From: JBPEXY01 sp052031065
GTDB lineage: Bacteria > Pseudomonadota > Gammaproteobacteria > Immundisolibacterales > Immundisolibacteraceae
Reading direction: 5' to 3'
Length of the DNA: 8,275 bases
Assembly: GCA_052031065.1 (NCBI GenBank)
Contig: JBPEXY010000224.1
Span: 1 to 8,275 of the forward strand
Shown: positions 1 to 6,724 of the stretch, piece by piece
Layout of the letters: every line of letters starts with the position of its first letter
Position numbering within the stretch: position 1 is the stretch's first letter
Program-made: the position numbers and the translations under genes
The notes under the pieces: generated by a model
Databases searched by the model: none
What the model saw: only the letters and a program-made list of their open reading frames with translations
Told to the model about the DNA's origin: nothing

Positions 1-935
1 TCAATTCGCAACTCGACAGCGACCAGCTACTTGATGACACCGCCGAACAGGTATTGGCCACCAGCCTGCAGATTGCCTGGAACCAGATCGTTGCCCGCCA
101 CGGCTCACCACCCGAAAACATAGCGCATCCAGACAGTAGCGCCGGACTACTGGTAGTCGGCTATGGCAAGCTCGGCGCCCGGTCACTCAGTTACAACTCC
201 GATCTCGATCTGGTGCTGATCAGGCCACAGGGAGATCAGGAAGTGATGACCAGCGGCGCGGAGCAGCCGACCCCGCTGCACCGCTTCTATGGCCGTGTCG
301 TACAACGACTAATTCATCTGCTCACCACCCAGACCACTTCCGGCAGACTTTACGAGATCGACTTCCGTCTGCGACCGAGCGGCAACGCTGGCCCAATGAC
401 CAGCGACCCGGAAAGTCTCAGGCGCTATCTGCAAGAGGATGCGCGTGACTGGGAGCATCAGGCGCTGGTCCATGCCCGTCCCGTTGCCGGATGTGAAAAA
501 CTGGCTGAGGCTTTTTTGGAACTGCGCCGCGACATTCTCTGCCAGCAACGCAAGGCCGACACCGTCGCCACCGGTATTACTGAGATGGCTGCCATGATCC
601 GCCAGGAAAAACCGATTGACGACCTGCCGGCGAAATTGAAACTGAGTCCTGGCGGAATGCTCGATATCGAGTTTTTCGCTCAGTACCTGGTTCTTGCCCA
701 TGCGGCTAACCATGGCGAACTGCTGCAACCAACCAGGGTGATCGATATTCTGGCCAAGGCAGTGCAGCTCAACCTGATTGAACAGGAGACAGGCTCATTG
801 TTGACCAACGCCTATCGTCAGCTGACCGTACACCGCAAACTGTGGGAACTACGCCAGGTAAACGACCAGATGCCGCTCACACAGCAGCAGTTAACGCAAA
901 CCCAGCAGGCAATCCAGCAGATCATGGGAGCCTGA
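1..935 (+). CDS. glnE: Glutamine synthetase adenylyltransferase/deadenylylase, C-terminal part (5' end cut by window)
   Basis: GlnE attaches AMP to, and removes it from, a tyrosine of glutamine synthetase, under control of PII and glutamine. About 310 residues are visible. The frame is open from base 3, so the TTG at 54 is an internal codon and not a start. The family is usually about 950 residues, and this piece matches the second (adenylylating) nucleotidyltransferase domain and the C-terminal helical region. Numbering from codon 54, the P-loop-like GYGKLG is at 36-41, the metal-binding pair SDLD at 49-52, and a third acidic segment EIDFRLRPSG at 101-110. DWEHQALVHARPV at 132-144 and PGGMLDIEFFAQYLVL at 199-214 are further GlnE blocks. 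The glycine and glutamate that usually follow GKLG in the motif (GG-x-E) are A and S here. The C-terminus is normal. Gene pilZ converges on it 49 bases downstream. Confidence 0.96.
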   Translation, partial: NSQLDSDQLLDDTAEQVLATSLQIAWNQIVARHGSPPENIAHPDSSAGLLVVGYGKLGARSLSYNSDLDLVLIRPQGDQEVMTSGAEQPTPLHRFYGRVVQRLIHLLTTQTTSGRLYEIDFRLRPSGNAGPMTSDPESLRRYLQEDARDWEHQALVHARPVAGCEKLAEAFLELRRDILCQQRKADTVATGITEMAAMIRQEKPIDDLPAKLKLSPGGMLDIEFFAQYLVLAHAANHGELLQPTRVIDILAKAVQLNLIEQETGSLLTNAYRQLTVHRKLWELRQVNDQMPLTQQQLTQTQQAIQQIMGA

Positions 936-952
936 CAGAACTTGCGCTTCGA

Positions 953-971
953 TTCCCGCTGCAGGCGGGAA
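953..971. terminator. Hairpin between convergent glnE and pilZ
   Basis: A perfect 7-bp inverted repeat, TTCCCGC/GCGGGAA, flanks a 5-base loop in the 49-base gap between the two stop codons. Its position fits a shared transcription end for the convergent genes. Neither strand has a T-run after the stem, so it is not a classical intrinsic terminator and may only protect RNA 3' ends. Confidence 0.4.
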
Positions 972-984
972 CATCCGGCTGCCG

Positions 985-1560
985 CTAGAGATCATCCTCG
1001 TTGGCCGCAGCACGAATCTGCTCCGCCTGGCGCGCCATGGTTCTGCGCACAATGGTTTCGCGATCCTCATCATCAATAAGGCGAAACTCCATTGCTGTCT
1101 GATAACGCTGACCCTGCTGACGACAGCTGGTCACTGCGGCAAGTGCATGAATAGCACCAGCGCCACCGCTAAGCTGCATACAGAGTTCCACCGCCTGTCC
1201 GGCTACCATCTGCTGCTCCGTCGCCAGCGCAATCCCGTTGCCACTGAGGCTCACCTCGCAGACCGCAGTCGTTTCCGGATTATCGGTCAATAACTGGGTG
1301 ATAGTCGCCAGTTGCTGCAACCGCTGCTCCATCAGGTCTAGGTAGTGGACCAGCGCCTGCGGCAATTCCACCAGCCCCTTTCGCGCCTCGGCAAGTTCGC
1401 GGTCGGTGGCGTCAAGCTGTGAGCGCAACTGGAAGGCACTCGGCAGCCCCGATTTAATCACCCGCGCCAACTGCTCTGCGCCTCGATCATCCAGGCAGCG
1501 GTAGCTGATGCGAACGTCATCATTGACGCGGAAAAACTCCCTGCGTTCAGCCTCGGTCAT
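985..1560 (-). CDS. PilZ-domain protein, probable c-di-GMP effector, linked to stator genes
   Basis: A 191-residue cytoplasmic protein with no signal peptide or membrane segment. The N-terminus has the PilZ arginine motif, ERREFFR, with R7 and R11 in RxxxR spacing. The second PilZ motif, normally (D/N)xSxxG, appears about 95 residues later as SLSGNG at 104-109. Its first residue is Ser instead of Asp/Asn. The intervening stretch (about 40-92) looks helical, with many Leu, Gln and Glu residues. The C-terminal MEFRLIDDEDRETIVRRTM segment is typical of the final strand and helix of PilZ domains. This split layout matches a PilZ-like family I know from gammaproteobacteria. The ATG at 1560 has AGGAGAG about 5 bases upstream. 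The gene lies 96 bases behind pomB on the same strand, so a role in motor control, as for YcgR, is plausible. c-di-GMP binding is not certain given the altered motif. Confidence 0.82.
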   Translation of the reverse strand: MTEAERREFFRVNDDVRISYRCLDDRGAEQLARVIKSGLPSAFQLRSQLDATDRELAEARKGLVELPQALVHYLDLMEQRLQQLATITQLLTDNPETTAVCEVSLSGNGIALATEQQMVAGQAVELCMQLSGGAGAIHALAAVTSCRQQGQRYQTAMEFRLIDDEDRETIVRRTMARQAEQIRAAANEDDL

Positions 1561-1656
1561 GGTTACTCTCCTGACTTACCCGATAAACCGCTGCCAATCC
1601 CGGCACGAGCATAAAAATGCTGCGGATGGTTTCACGCTGACAGTCCCCGCCCCTCA

Positions 1657-2598
1657 CTAAAAAACCGGCCTCAACCCCGGGTCCTTGTTCAGGTTGATGC
1701 TGATTTCAACTCGCCGGTTACGTGCCCGCCCGGCGACAGTGCTGTTGTCCGCCAGCGGCTCAGTATCAGCCTTGCCCATAACCGACAGACGCCACGGTTC
1801 AATCGCAGACGCGGCCAACAACTCATGGGCCACCGACGCCGATCGCAGCGCGGAGAGATCCCAGTTGGAACGGAAACGATCACCCCGCGCCGGCACATTG
1901 TCCGTATGACCCGATACCGTAATCGGCCCTTCAAGCCTTTCCAGTACCGCACCGATACGATCAATTACCGGGACAAAAGAGCTGCTCACGTCCGCCCCTC
2001 CCGAACTGAAAGAGCCATGTTCACGAATGCGGATAATCACGCTACCATCATGAAAATCGAGTTCGATCAGCCCTTCGCGGACCTCTTCGAGCAGCTCTTT
2101 GACAATGGTCTCCAGCACCTCGGCGGGAATTTTCGACTGGTCACCCTGGCTTTCACCCTCGCCGTTCTCGTCCGATTGACTCTCGGCCTGGGTCTCACTG
2201 GTCACCGTTGCCATCAACTGACTACCTTTGGAGTCATCCTTTTCCCGCAGTCGCGAGTCGGAATCGGTAAATTCCAGGGTCTGACGCGATAGATCGATAG
2301 TGTGCTGCTTTACCGATTTGATCAGCGTTGGCTCGGGTTTGCCGGGTGAAAACTCCTTGGCGATAATGCTGGTACCTTTTGGCGGCTCCTTGGTTTGAAC
2401 CTCCCGCTGCACCCCAAAGGCAAACTGCATAGAGCCGGCAATTTTTTTGTACTTGTTCTGGTCCATTTCAGAAAAAGAGAGCAGCAGTACAAAAAAGCAC
2501 ATCAGCAGGGTCATCAGGTCGGCAAAGGTCATCACCCATGCAGGAATACCGGCCGGGCATTTGGTCTCCTCGCAACTGCACTCCGGCTCTTCGCTCAA
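1657..2598 (-). CDS. pomB: Sodium-type flagellar stator protein PomB (MotB family)
   Basis: PomB forms the peptidoglycan-anchored half of the flagellar stator in the inner membrane. The 313-residue protein has a short N-terminus with Cys7, Cys9 and Cys14, then one membrane segment at about 20-42 containing the essential ion-binding Asp27 (FADLMTLLMCFF). SFSEMD and the GSMQFAFGVQ block after it closely resemble Vibrio PomB. A hydrophilic, Ser/Glu/Gln-rich linker covers about 110-158. The OmpA-like peptidoglycan-binding domain follows at about 180-303, with VSGHTDN at 228-234, NWDLSALRS at 245-253 and RNRRVEI at 293-299. The start is TTG, overlapping the pomA stop as TTGA (2595-2598). GAGGGAG lies about 7 bases upstream, supporting translational coupling. 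No ATG near this point would retain the N-terminus. Confidence 0.95.
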   Translation of the reverse strand: MSEEPECSCEETKCPAGIPAWVMTFADLMTLLMCFFVLLLSFSEMDQNKYKKIAGSMQFAFGVQREVQTKEPPKGTSIIAKEFSPGKPEPTLIKSVKQHTIDLSRQTLEFTDSDSRLREKDDSKGSQLMATVTSETQAESQSDENGEGESQGDQSKIPAEVLETIVKELLEEVREGLIELDFHDGSVIIRIREHGSFSSGGADVSSSFVPVIDRIGAVLERLEGPITVSGHTDNVPARGDRFRSNWDLSALRSASVAHELLAASAIEPWRLSVMGKADTEPLADNSTVAGRARNRRVEISINLNKDPGLRPVF

Positions 2599-3365
2599 GC
2601 TGCGGCTCCCTCTTCATCGACACGACGCTTGCTGGTGGGCAGAAAAGTCTGCAGTGACTCATCCATCACCCGTGGGTTAACTCCCTCCTGAATGCCGGAT
2701 ACCGTCTCGATAATCAGCGTTTTATTGAGCTTTTCCTGGCCACTACGCAATTCCAGTTTTTCGGCAATCGGTATCGCCACCAGGTTGGCAATCAGTGCAC
2801 CGTAAAGGGTTGTCAGTAGCGCTACCGCCATCGCCGGACCAATCGACTCCGGGTCCTCCATGTTGGCAAGCATCTGTACCAGACCGATCAGCGTACCGAT
2901 CATCCCCATCGCCGGGGCGGCATCACCAATGGCGGTCCAGACCTTCTGGCCATTTTCATGCCGAGTTACATTCAGGGTCATATCCTGGGTCAGCAGTTTG
3001 CGCACAAATTCCGGCGGGTGTCCGTCTACGCAGAGCGACAACCCCTTCTGGAAAAAACCGTCATTGACTTCCTGCGACTCAAGGCTCAACAGCCCTTCCT
3101 TGCGCACCAGACCAGCCATATCCACCGCAACATCAATCAGCGATTCCGGGTTCTCGGTACGGTTAAAAAATGCGTTGGCGGCGACTTTGAAAGCGTTAAA
3201 GACATCGCCCATGGGAAAACGGACAAAAGTGACAAATATCGTCCCGCCAGCCACCACCAGTAGCGAAGGAATATTGACAAAAAGAATGAAATCCCCGCCC
3301 AGAATAATAGCCATACAGATGATGGCGAAGGCGCCAACCATGCCGATAACCGTTGCTAGATCCAC
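2595..3365 (-). CDS. pomA: Sodium-type flagellar stator protein PomA (MotA family)
   Basis: PomA forms the stator channel with PomB and pushes on FliG in the rotor. The 256-residue protein has the usual four membrane segments, at about 5-22, 30-48, 147-168 and 177-200. Most of the cytoplasmic loop lies at about 50-145. The charged loop residues that contact FliG in Vibrio are present as Arg88, Lys89, Glu96 and Glu99, but the glutamate at 97 is Ser. Pro151, Thr158 (PAMGMIGTLIGL) and Thr186 (AVALLTTLYGA) match residues tied to sodium flow in Vibrio PomA, so a sodium motor is inferred. The start is GTG at 3363-3365, with GGAG about 6 bases upstream and an N-terminus MDLAT as in Vibrio PomA. The gene leads a pomA-pomB-pilZ set and has a candidate sigma-28 promoter upstream. 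Confidence 0.96.
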   Translation of the reverse strand: MDLATVIGMVGAFAIICMAIILGGDFILFVNIPSLLVVAGGTIFVTFVRFPMGDVFNAFKVAANAFFNRTENPESLIDVAVDMAGLVRKEGLLSLESQEVNDGFFQKGLSLCVDGHPPEFVRKLLTQDMTLNVTRHENGQKVWTAIGDAAPAMGMIGTLIGLVQMLANMEDPESIGPAMAVALLTTLYGALIANLVAIPIAEKLELRSGQEKLNKTLIIETVSGIQEGVNPRVMDESLQTFLPTSKRRVDEEGAAA

Positions 3366-3431
3366 TGATCACTCCAGATAGCTCAAACGCTTTAAAAACC
3401 CTGTCCGCCTCTTTGCGGTTTTCCAACTCCT

Positions 3432-3458
3432 GTTTCGGGTGCAACGGGCAACTCTTTA
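3432..3458 (-). promoter_or_regulatory. Candidate sigma-28 (FliA) promoter of pomAB
   Basis: On the minus strand TAAAGAGT (3458-3451) is followed by exactly 11 bases and then CCCGAAAC (3439-3432). The FliA consensus is TAAAGTTT-N11-GCCGATAA, so the match is 6 of 8 and 5 of 8 with the ideal spacer. Transcription would start near 3426, leaving a leader of about 60 bases before the pomA GTG. Control of motor genes by FliA is common in flagellated gammaproteobacteria, which makes the match more credible. It is a pattern match only. Confidence 0.6.
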
Positions 3459-3477
3459 GTACTCTCGCTGCCGCTGT

Positions 3478-3503
3478 AACATCTGTAACAGGTTCCAGAT
3501 GTT
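3478..3503. repeat. Inverted repeat in the pomA/mgtE intergenic region
   Basis: AACATCTG (3478-3485) and CAGATGTT (3496-3503) form a perfect 8-bp inverted repeat around a 10-base loop. The left arm overlaps two direct copies of CTGTAACA (3474-3481 and 3483-3490) spaced 9 bases apart. It lies just upstream of the candidate pomA promoter and could be an operator. No T-run follows on either strand, so a terminator is unlikely. Confidence 0.5.
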
Positions 3504-3512
3504 TCCCGCCTT

Positions 3513-3540
3513 ACCACCGACCACCGACCGCTGACCACCA
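3513..3540. repeat. Short heptamer array (4 units)
   Basis: Four 7-base units are joined head to tail: ACCACCG, ACCACCG, ACCGCTG, ACCACCA. The first two are identical and the last two are degenerate. It is a small tandem duplication upstream of mgtE with no evident function. Confidence 0.5.
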
Positions 3541-3600
3541 GACCCTCCCTACCACAGCGGATAAGCCACTAACCTTTTGCATTTACCCGTAAAATAACCT

Positions 3601-3625
3601 TGTAGCCGGGCAAATCCCGGATACA
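3601..3625 (+). repeat. Small hairpin upstream of mgtE
   Basis: TGTA-G-CCGGG, loop CAAAT, CCCGG-A-TACA: two paired blocks of 4 and 5 bp separated by one G/A mismatch. It lies 43-67 bases before the mgtE start, probably in the leader RNA. Its TGTAGCCGGG head resembles short dispersed palindromes seen in gammaproteobacteria, but I cannot assign it to a family. Confidence 0.45.
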
Positions 3626-3667
3626 CATCCCAAACATAAACCCTCAACCATTCCAGAGCTGTCACCC

Positions 3668-5029
3668 ATGGACACGTCAACAGCAACAGCACCCGATCGT
3701 GATGATTCCAGCATCCAGCTGGTCGAGCTGTTTCAGTCCGGTGATCTGGAGAGGTTTCTGCAGGCAGTCACCGAACTACACCCGGCGGAGCTTGCCCACT
3801 TCCTCAACGCCCTGAAGCCGGACGACCGCGTTACCGCCTGGCATCTGTTGCCGCATCAGCATCAGGGTGAGATCCTGGTCGAGGTCAATGACGATGTGCG
3901 CGAGGCCCTGCTGGAGCAGATGGGCACCGAGGAGTTGCACGCCTCCACTGTAGGCCTCGACACCGACGACATGGCCGACCTGGTCAACGAACTGCCGGAA
4001 GATGTTGCCCAGGAGTTGCTGGGAAAAATGGCGGCACAGGACCGCGCACGGCTGGAGAGCATCCTCTCCTATCCCGAAGACACCGCCGGCGGTTTGATGG
4101 ACCCCGACCTGCTTACCATTCGTGCCGACATCACCCTTGAAGTGGTCCTGCGCTACCTGCGTCAGCGGCGCTCAATGCCCCAGGCCACTGACCAGATCGC
4201 AGTGATCGACCGTGAGAATGTGTTTCAGGGGGTGCTCAACATCAACGACCTGCTCACCCAGCCGGTGGAAACTCTGGTCAGTGAGGTGATGGACCGAGAG
4301 GTGGTGGAAATCCTCCACTCCACACCGGACCGCGAGGTCGCCGTCCTGTTTACCAACCGCGACCTGATCTCAGCGCCGGTAGTAGATGAGAACAACCACC
4401 TGCTGGGCCGTATCACCATCGACGATGTCGTCGACGTGATGCGCGAAGATGCTGATGAATCCTTCCTCGGCATGGCCGGCGTGCACAAGGATGAGGAGAC
4501 CTTCTCACCGGTATTGCGCACCGCCCGGCGGCGCAACATCTGGCTCGGCATCAACCTGATTACCGCGTTCAGCGCCTCATTCGTGATCGGCCTGTTCGAC
4601 AAGGCGCTGGAAGAACTGGTGGCACTGGCGATTCTGATGCCAATCGTCGCCAGCATGGGCGGTAATGCCGGCAACCAGACCCTGGCGCTGATTATTCGCG
4701 GCATCGCGCTGGAGCAGATCAACCGCCACAACGCCCGCTCGCTACTGCGCAAGGAGCTGCGCGTCGGTCTCATTAACGGCCTGCTCTGGGCACTGGTGGT
4801 GTCGACCCTGTCGACACTCTGGTTTGGTAATCCCGGCCTCGGAGCGGTAATCGCCGCTGCCATGGTGATCAACATGATGCTCGCGGCATCAGCCGGTTTC
4901 CTGGTACCCATGACCCTGAAACGGGTCAACATCGACCCCGCCATTGCCAGCACCGTGCTACTGACATCAATCACCGACGTAATGGGCTTTTTCGTCTTCC
5001 TGGGCCTGGCAACGGTTTATCTGTTCTGA
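3668..5029 (+). CDS. mgtE: Magnesium transporter MgtE
   Basis: MgtE is an inner-membrane magnesium channel that its cytoplasmic domains close when internal magnesium is high. The 453 residues are the usual family length. The N-terminal helical MgtE_N domain lies at about 30-130, with many acidic residues. It leads into the SYPEDTAGGLMDPD segment at 134-147. Two CBS repeats follow at about 145-262. A connecting helix precedes five predicted membrane segments between about 290 and 453. The channel domain carries PIVASMGGNAGNQT at 325-338 and a pore-region Asp437 (TSITDVMGFF), matching the conserved magnesium-site aspartate of this family. The start is ATG at 3668. I see no good ribosome-binding site before it, only a weak AGAG, so translation may be weak or leader-dependent. 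It stands alone, divergent from pomA. Confidence 0.95.
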   Translation: MDTSTATAPDRDDSSIQLVELFQSGDLERFLQAVTELHPAELAHFLNALKPDDRVTAWHLLPHQHQGEILVEVNDDVREALLEQMGTEELHASTVGLDTDDMADLVNELPEDVAQELLGKMAAQDRARLESILSYPEDTAGGLMDPDLLTIRADITLEVVLRYLRQRRSMPQATDQIAVIDRENVFQGVLNINDLLTQPVETLVSEVMDREVVEILHSTPDREVAVLFTNRDLISAPVVDENNHLLGRITIDDVVDVMREDADESFLGMAGVHKDEETFSPVLRTARRRNIWLGINLITAFSASFVIGLFDKALEELVALAILMPIVASMGGNAGNQTLALIIRGIALEQINRHNARSLLRKELRVGLINGLLWALVVSTLSTLWFGNPGLGAVIAAAMVINMMLAASAGFLVPMTLKRVNIDPAIASTVLLTSITDVMGFFVFLGLATVYLF

Positions 5030-5032
5030 TTT

Positions 5033-5053
5033 GGGCCAGCGGATCTTTGGCCC
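5033..5053 (+). terminator. Possible weak terminator after mgtE
   Basis: GGGCCA (5033-5038) and TGGCCC (5048-5053) form a 6-bp stem with a 9-base loop, 3 bases past the mgtE stop. Only two T residues follow, so intrinsic termination would be weak. Confidence 0.3.
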
Positions 5054-5361
5054 TTCAGCTAGCGCATCCCATCGAGCACCATTTCGACCTCTACGGGGCG
5101 GGAAAACAGGGTATGCGGTGCCGCACAGGGAACGAAAACGTGGCCACTCCGGGCCCGAAACCCTGTAACGGCTGAGTTCTATCATCGACCTCTGCCAAAG
5201 TATCGAGGCGTCACCAGCCTGCTAAATTATCGTGCTAGAGAGGCGCGGCTCGTAGCCCCTCCCCGCTGGAAGCTAATGACCTATACGGCGATAAGTGCCT
5301 GCCCCCAACTGGTTTCCAGCGTCCGAGCGGATACCGGCAGTTCGAGGCTCCTCCAGAAGGC

Positions 5362-5390
5362 AAAAAAACGCCGGCAGGTGCCGGCGTTTT
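5362..5390 (-). terminator. Intrinsic terminator of the amtB transcript
   Basis: A perfect 12-bp inverted repeat (5365-5376 with 5379-5390) has the GC-rich core CGCCGGC/GCCGGCG. On the minus strand it is followed by seven T residues (5362-5368 as A on plus). It lies 30 bases past the amtB stop. The plus strand also ends the stem in four T residues, so it may act weakly in both directions. Confidence 0.92.
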
Positions 5391-5420
5391 GAAAGGCTAA
5401 TACTTGATCTGTTATCTGGC

Positions 5421-6671
5421 TTACTTGGCGGAGGAGAACTCCGGATAGGCTTCGAGGCCACATTCGACCAGATCGACCCCGGCGTACTCTTCCTCTTCGG
5501 TCACCCGAATACCCATCACCGCTTTGATGATCGACCAGACGATTGCTGAGGCCACGAAGGTCCAGACCAGGATGGTCACCAGGCCGACGAGCTGACCGGT
5601 AACGGTAGCATCGCCATTGGAGAGCAGCACGGCGAACAGCCCCCACATACCGACCACACCGTGGACGGAGATGGCACCCACCGGATCGTCGATTTTCAGC
5701 CGGTCGAGGGTAACGATGGAGAACACTACCAGCACACCACCGACAGCACCAACGATACTGGCGAGACCCGGGGTTGGTGCCAACGGCTCTGCAGTGATGG
5801 CGACCAGACCGGCCAGGGCACCGTTGAGCGCCATGGTCAGGTCAGCCTTGCCGAACATGATGCGGGCCGTAATCAGCGCGGCTACCACACCAGCGGCGGC
5901 GGCGGCGTTGGTGTTAACGAACACCAGCGCGACAGCGTTTGCCTCTTCAACGTTGCTCACTTTCAGCTCTGAACCGCCGTTAAAACCGAACCAGCCGAGC
6001 CAGAGGATAAAAGTCCCCAGAGTCGCCAGCGGCAGGTTGGCACCGGGGATGGCGTTGATTTCGCCATTGGAACCATATTTACCTTTACGGGCACCGAGCA
6101 GGAGTACCCCGGCCAGCGCAGCCGCAGCACCACAGAGATGCACCACACCCGAGCCGGCAAAATCCTGAAAGCCGAAGTTGGCATCAAGAAAACCGCCGCC
6201 CCATTTCCAGTAACCCTGTAGCGGGTAGATGAAGCCGGTCATGACCACCGCAAAGGCGAGAAATGCCCAGAGTTTCATCCGTTCGGCCACGGCACCGGAA
6301 ACAATGGACATGGCGGTAGCGACAAAGACCACCTGAAAAAAGAAATCAGACATACCGGAATAGTAGATGTCACCTTCACTGGCGATGACATCAGCGGTGG
6401 CGTTATCGCCGCCAAGCATGAAGCTGACACCGGGCCAGTAAGCACTGACTGCCTCACCGGGGTACATGATGTTGTAGCCCATGAGCATGTACATGATGCA
6501 GGCAATGGCATACAGGGCGATGTTTTTAGTGAGGATCTCAGTGGTGTTTTTGGCGCGCACGAGTCCGGCTTCAAGCATGGCGAAGCCAGCGGCCATCCAC
6601 ATGACCAGCGCACCCGATACGAGGAAGTAGAAGGTATCGAGCGCGTAGCTCAATTCAATCACGGATTCCAT
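5421..6671 (-). CDS. amtB: Ammonium transporter AmtB
   Basis: AmtB is a trimeric inner-membrane channel that scavenges ammonium under nitrogen limitation and is closed by binding GlnK. The 416-residue protein is mostly hydrophobic, with about 11 membrane segments. The pore histidine pair is His178 (GSGVVHLCGA) and His337 (VGAISVHGVVG), with Asp170 just before the first. The phenylalanine gate region is seen in FFFQVVF (110-116) and GWFGFNGG (226-233). The N-terminal MLEAGLVRAKNTTEILTKN is a strong family block. The cytoplasmic tail ends ECGLEAYPEF, the conserved region that meets GlnK. Unlike E. coli AmtB it has no extra cleavable signal peptide. The ATG at 6671 has GGGAG about 6 bases upstream. 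The gene lies 53 bases behind glnK, and a strong terminator follows it. Confidence 0.97.
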   Translation of the reverse strand: MESVIELSYALDTFYFLVSGALVMWMAAGFAMLEAGLVRAKNTTEILTKNIALYAIACIMYMLMGYNIMYPGEAVSAYWPGVSFMLGGDNATADVIASEGDIYYSGMSDFFFQVVFVATAMSIVSGAVAERMKLWAFLAFAVVMTGFIYPLQGYWKWGGGFLDANFGFQDFAGSGVVHLCGAAAALAGVLLLGARKGKYGSNGEINAIPGANLPLATLGTFILWLGWFGFNGGSELKVSNVEEANAVALVFVNTNAAAAAGVVAALITARIMFGKADLTMALNGALAGLVAITAEPLAPTPGLASIVGAVGGVLVVFSIVTLDRLKIDDPVGAISVHGVVGMWGLFAVLLSNGDATVTGQLVGLVTILVWTFVASAIVWSIIKAVMGIRVTEEEEYAGVDLVECGLEAYPEFSSAK

Positions 6672-6724
6672 GACTATCTCCCGTTAAAAATTTAGTGATT
6701 ACCAATCGCTGCTGGCAATCGGAC

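Larger units (their letters stand above)
3366..3667. other. Divergent pomA/mgtE intergenic region, no gene
   Basis: These 302 bases separate the divergent pomA and mgtE starts and hold no credible coding sequence. They contain the sigma-28 candidate, an inverted repeat at 3478-3503, a short tandem array at 3513-3540 and a hairpin at 3601-3625. An AT-rich stretch with TAAAAT at 3590-3595 could be a -10 element for mgtE, but I find no convincing -35 partner. I do not recognise a magnesium riboswitch. Confidence 0.6.
5030..5420. other. Gene-free gap between mgtE and amtB
   Basis: These 391 bases lie between the convergent mgtE and amtB ends. Short open frames occur on both strands, but none has a start with a ribosome-binding site or a recognisable protein. 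An imperfect hairpin, GAGG-GGCT/AGCC-CCTC, is at 5240-5261. The only strong signal is the amtB terminator at its right end. The middle part could be a decayed gene, but I cannot identify one. Confidence 0.5.

Noticed and set aside
54..56. TTG at 54 as the start of the left-edge gene
   Set aside because: The frame is open to the window edge and the upstream codons read as coding, while GlnE is normally about 950 residues. The gene is truncated by the window.
1608..1621. Hairpin AGCAT-AAAA-ATGCT between pomB and pilZ as a terminator
   Set aside because: The stem is only 5 bp and AT-rich with no T-run after it, so it gives no evidence for separating the two transcripts.
1825..2292. 155-codon open frame antisense to pomB
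   Set aside because: No recognisable domain; it overlaps the conserved PomB linker and peptidoglycan-binding domain.
2860..3381. 173-codon open frame antisense to pomA
   Set aside because: Low-complexity Ser/Thr/Pro product and full overlap with pomA.
3513..3540. CRISPR-like array
   Set aside because: The units are 7 bases with no spacers; this is a short tandem repeat.
4225..4974. 249-codon open frame antisense to mgtE
   Set aside because: It is Ser/Arg-rich with no motif or ribosome-binding site, and overlaps a well-supported gene. It is a shadow of mgtE codon bias.
5617..6168. 183-codon open frame antisense to amtB
   Set aside because: Thr/Pro/Ala-rich shadow product with no support; amtB is unambiguous on the other strand.
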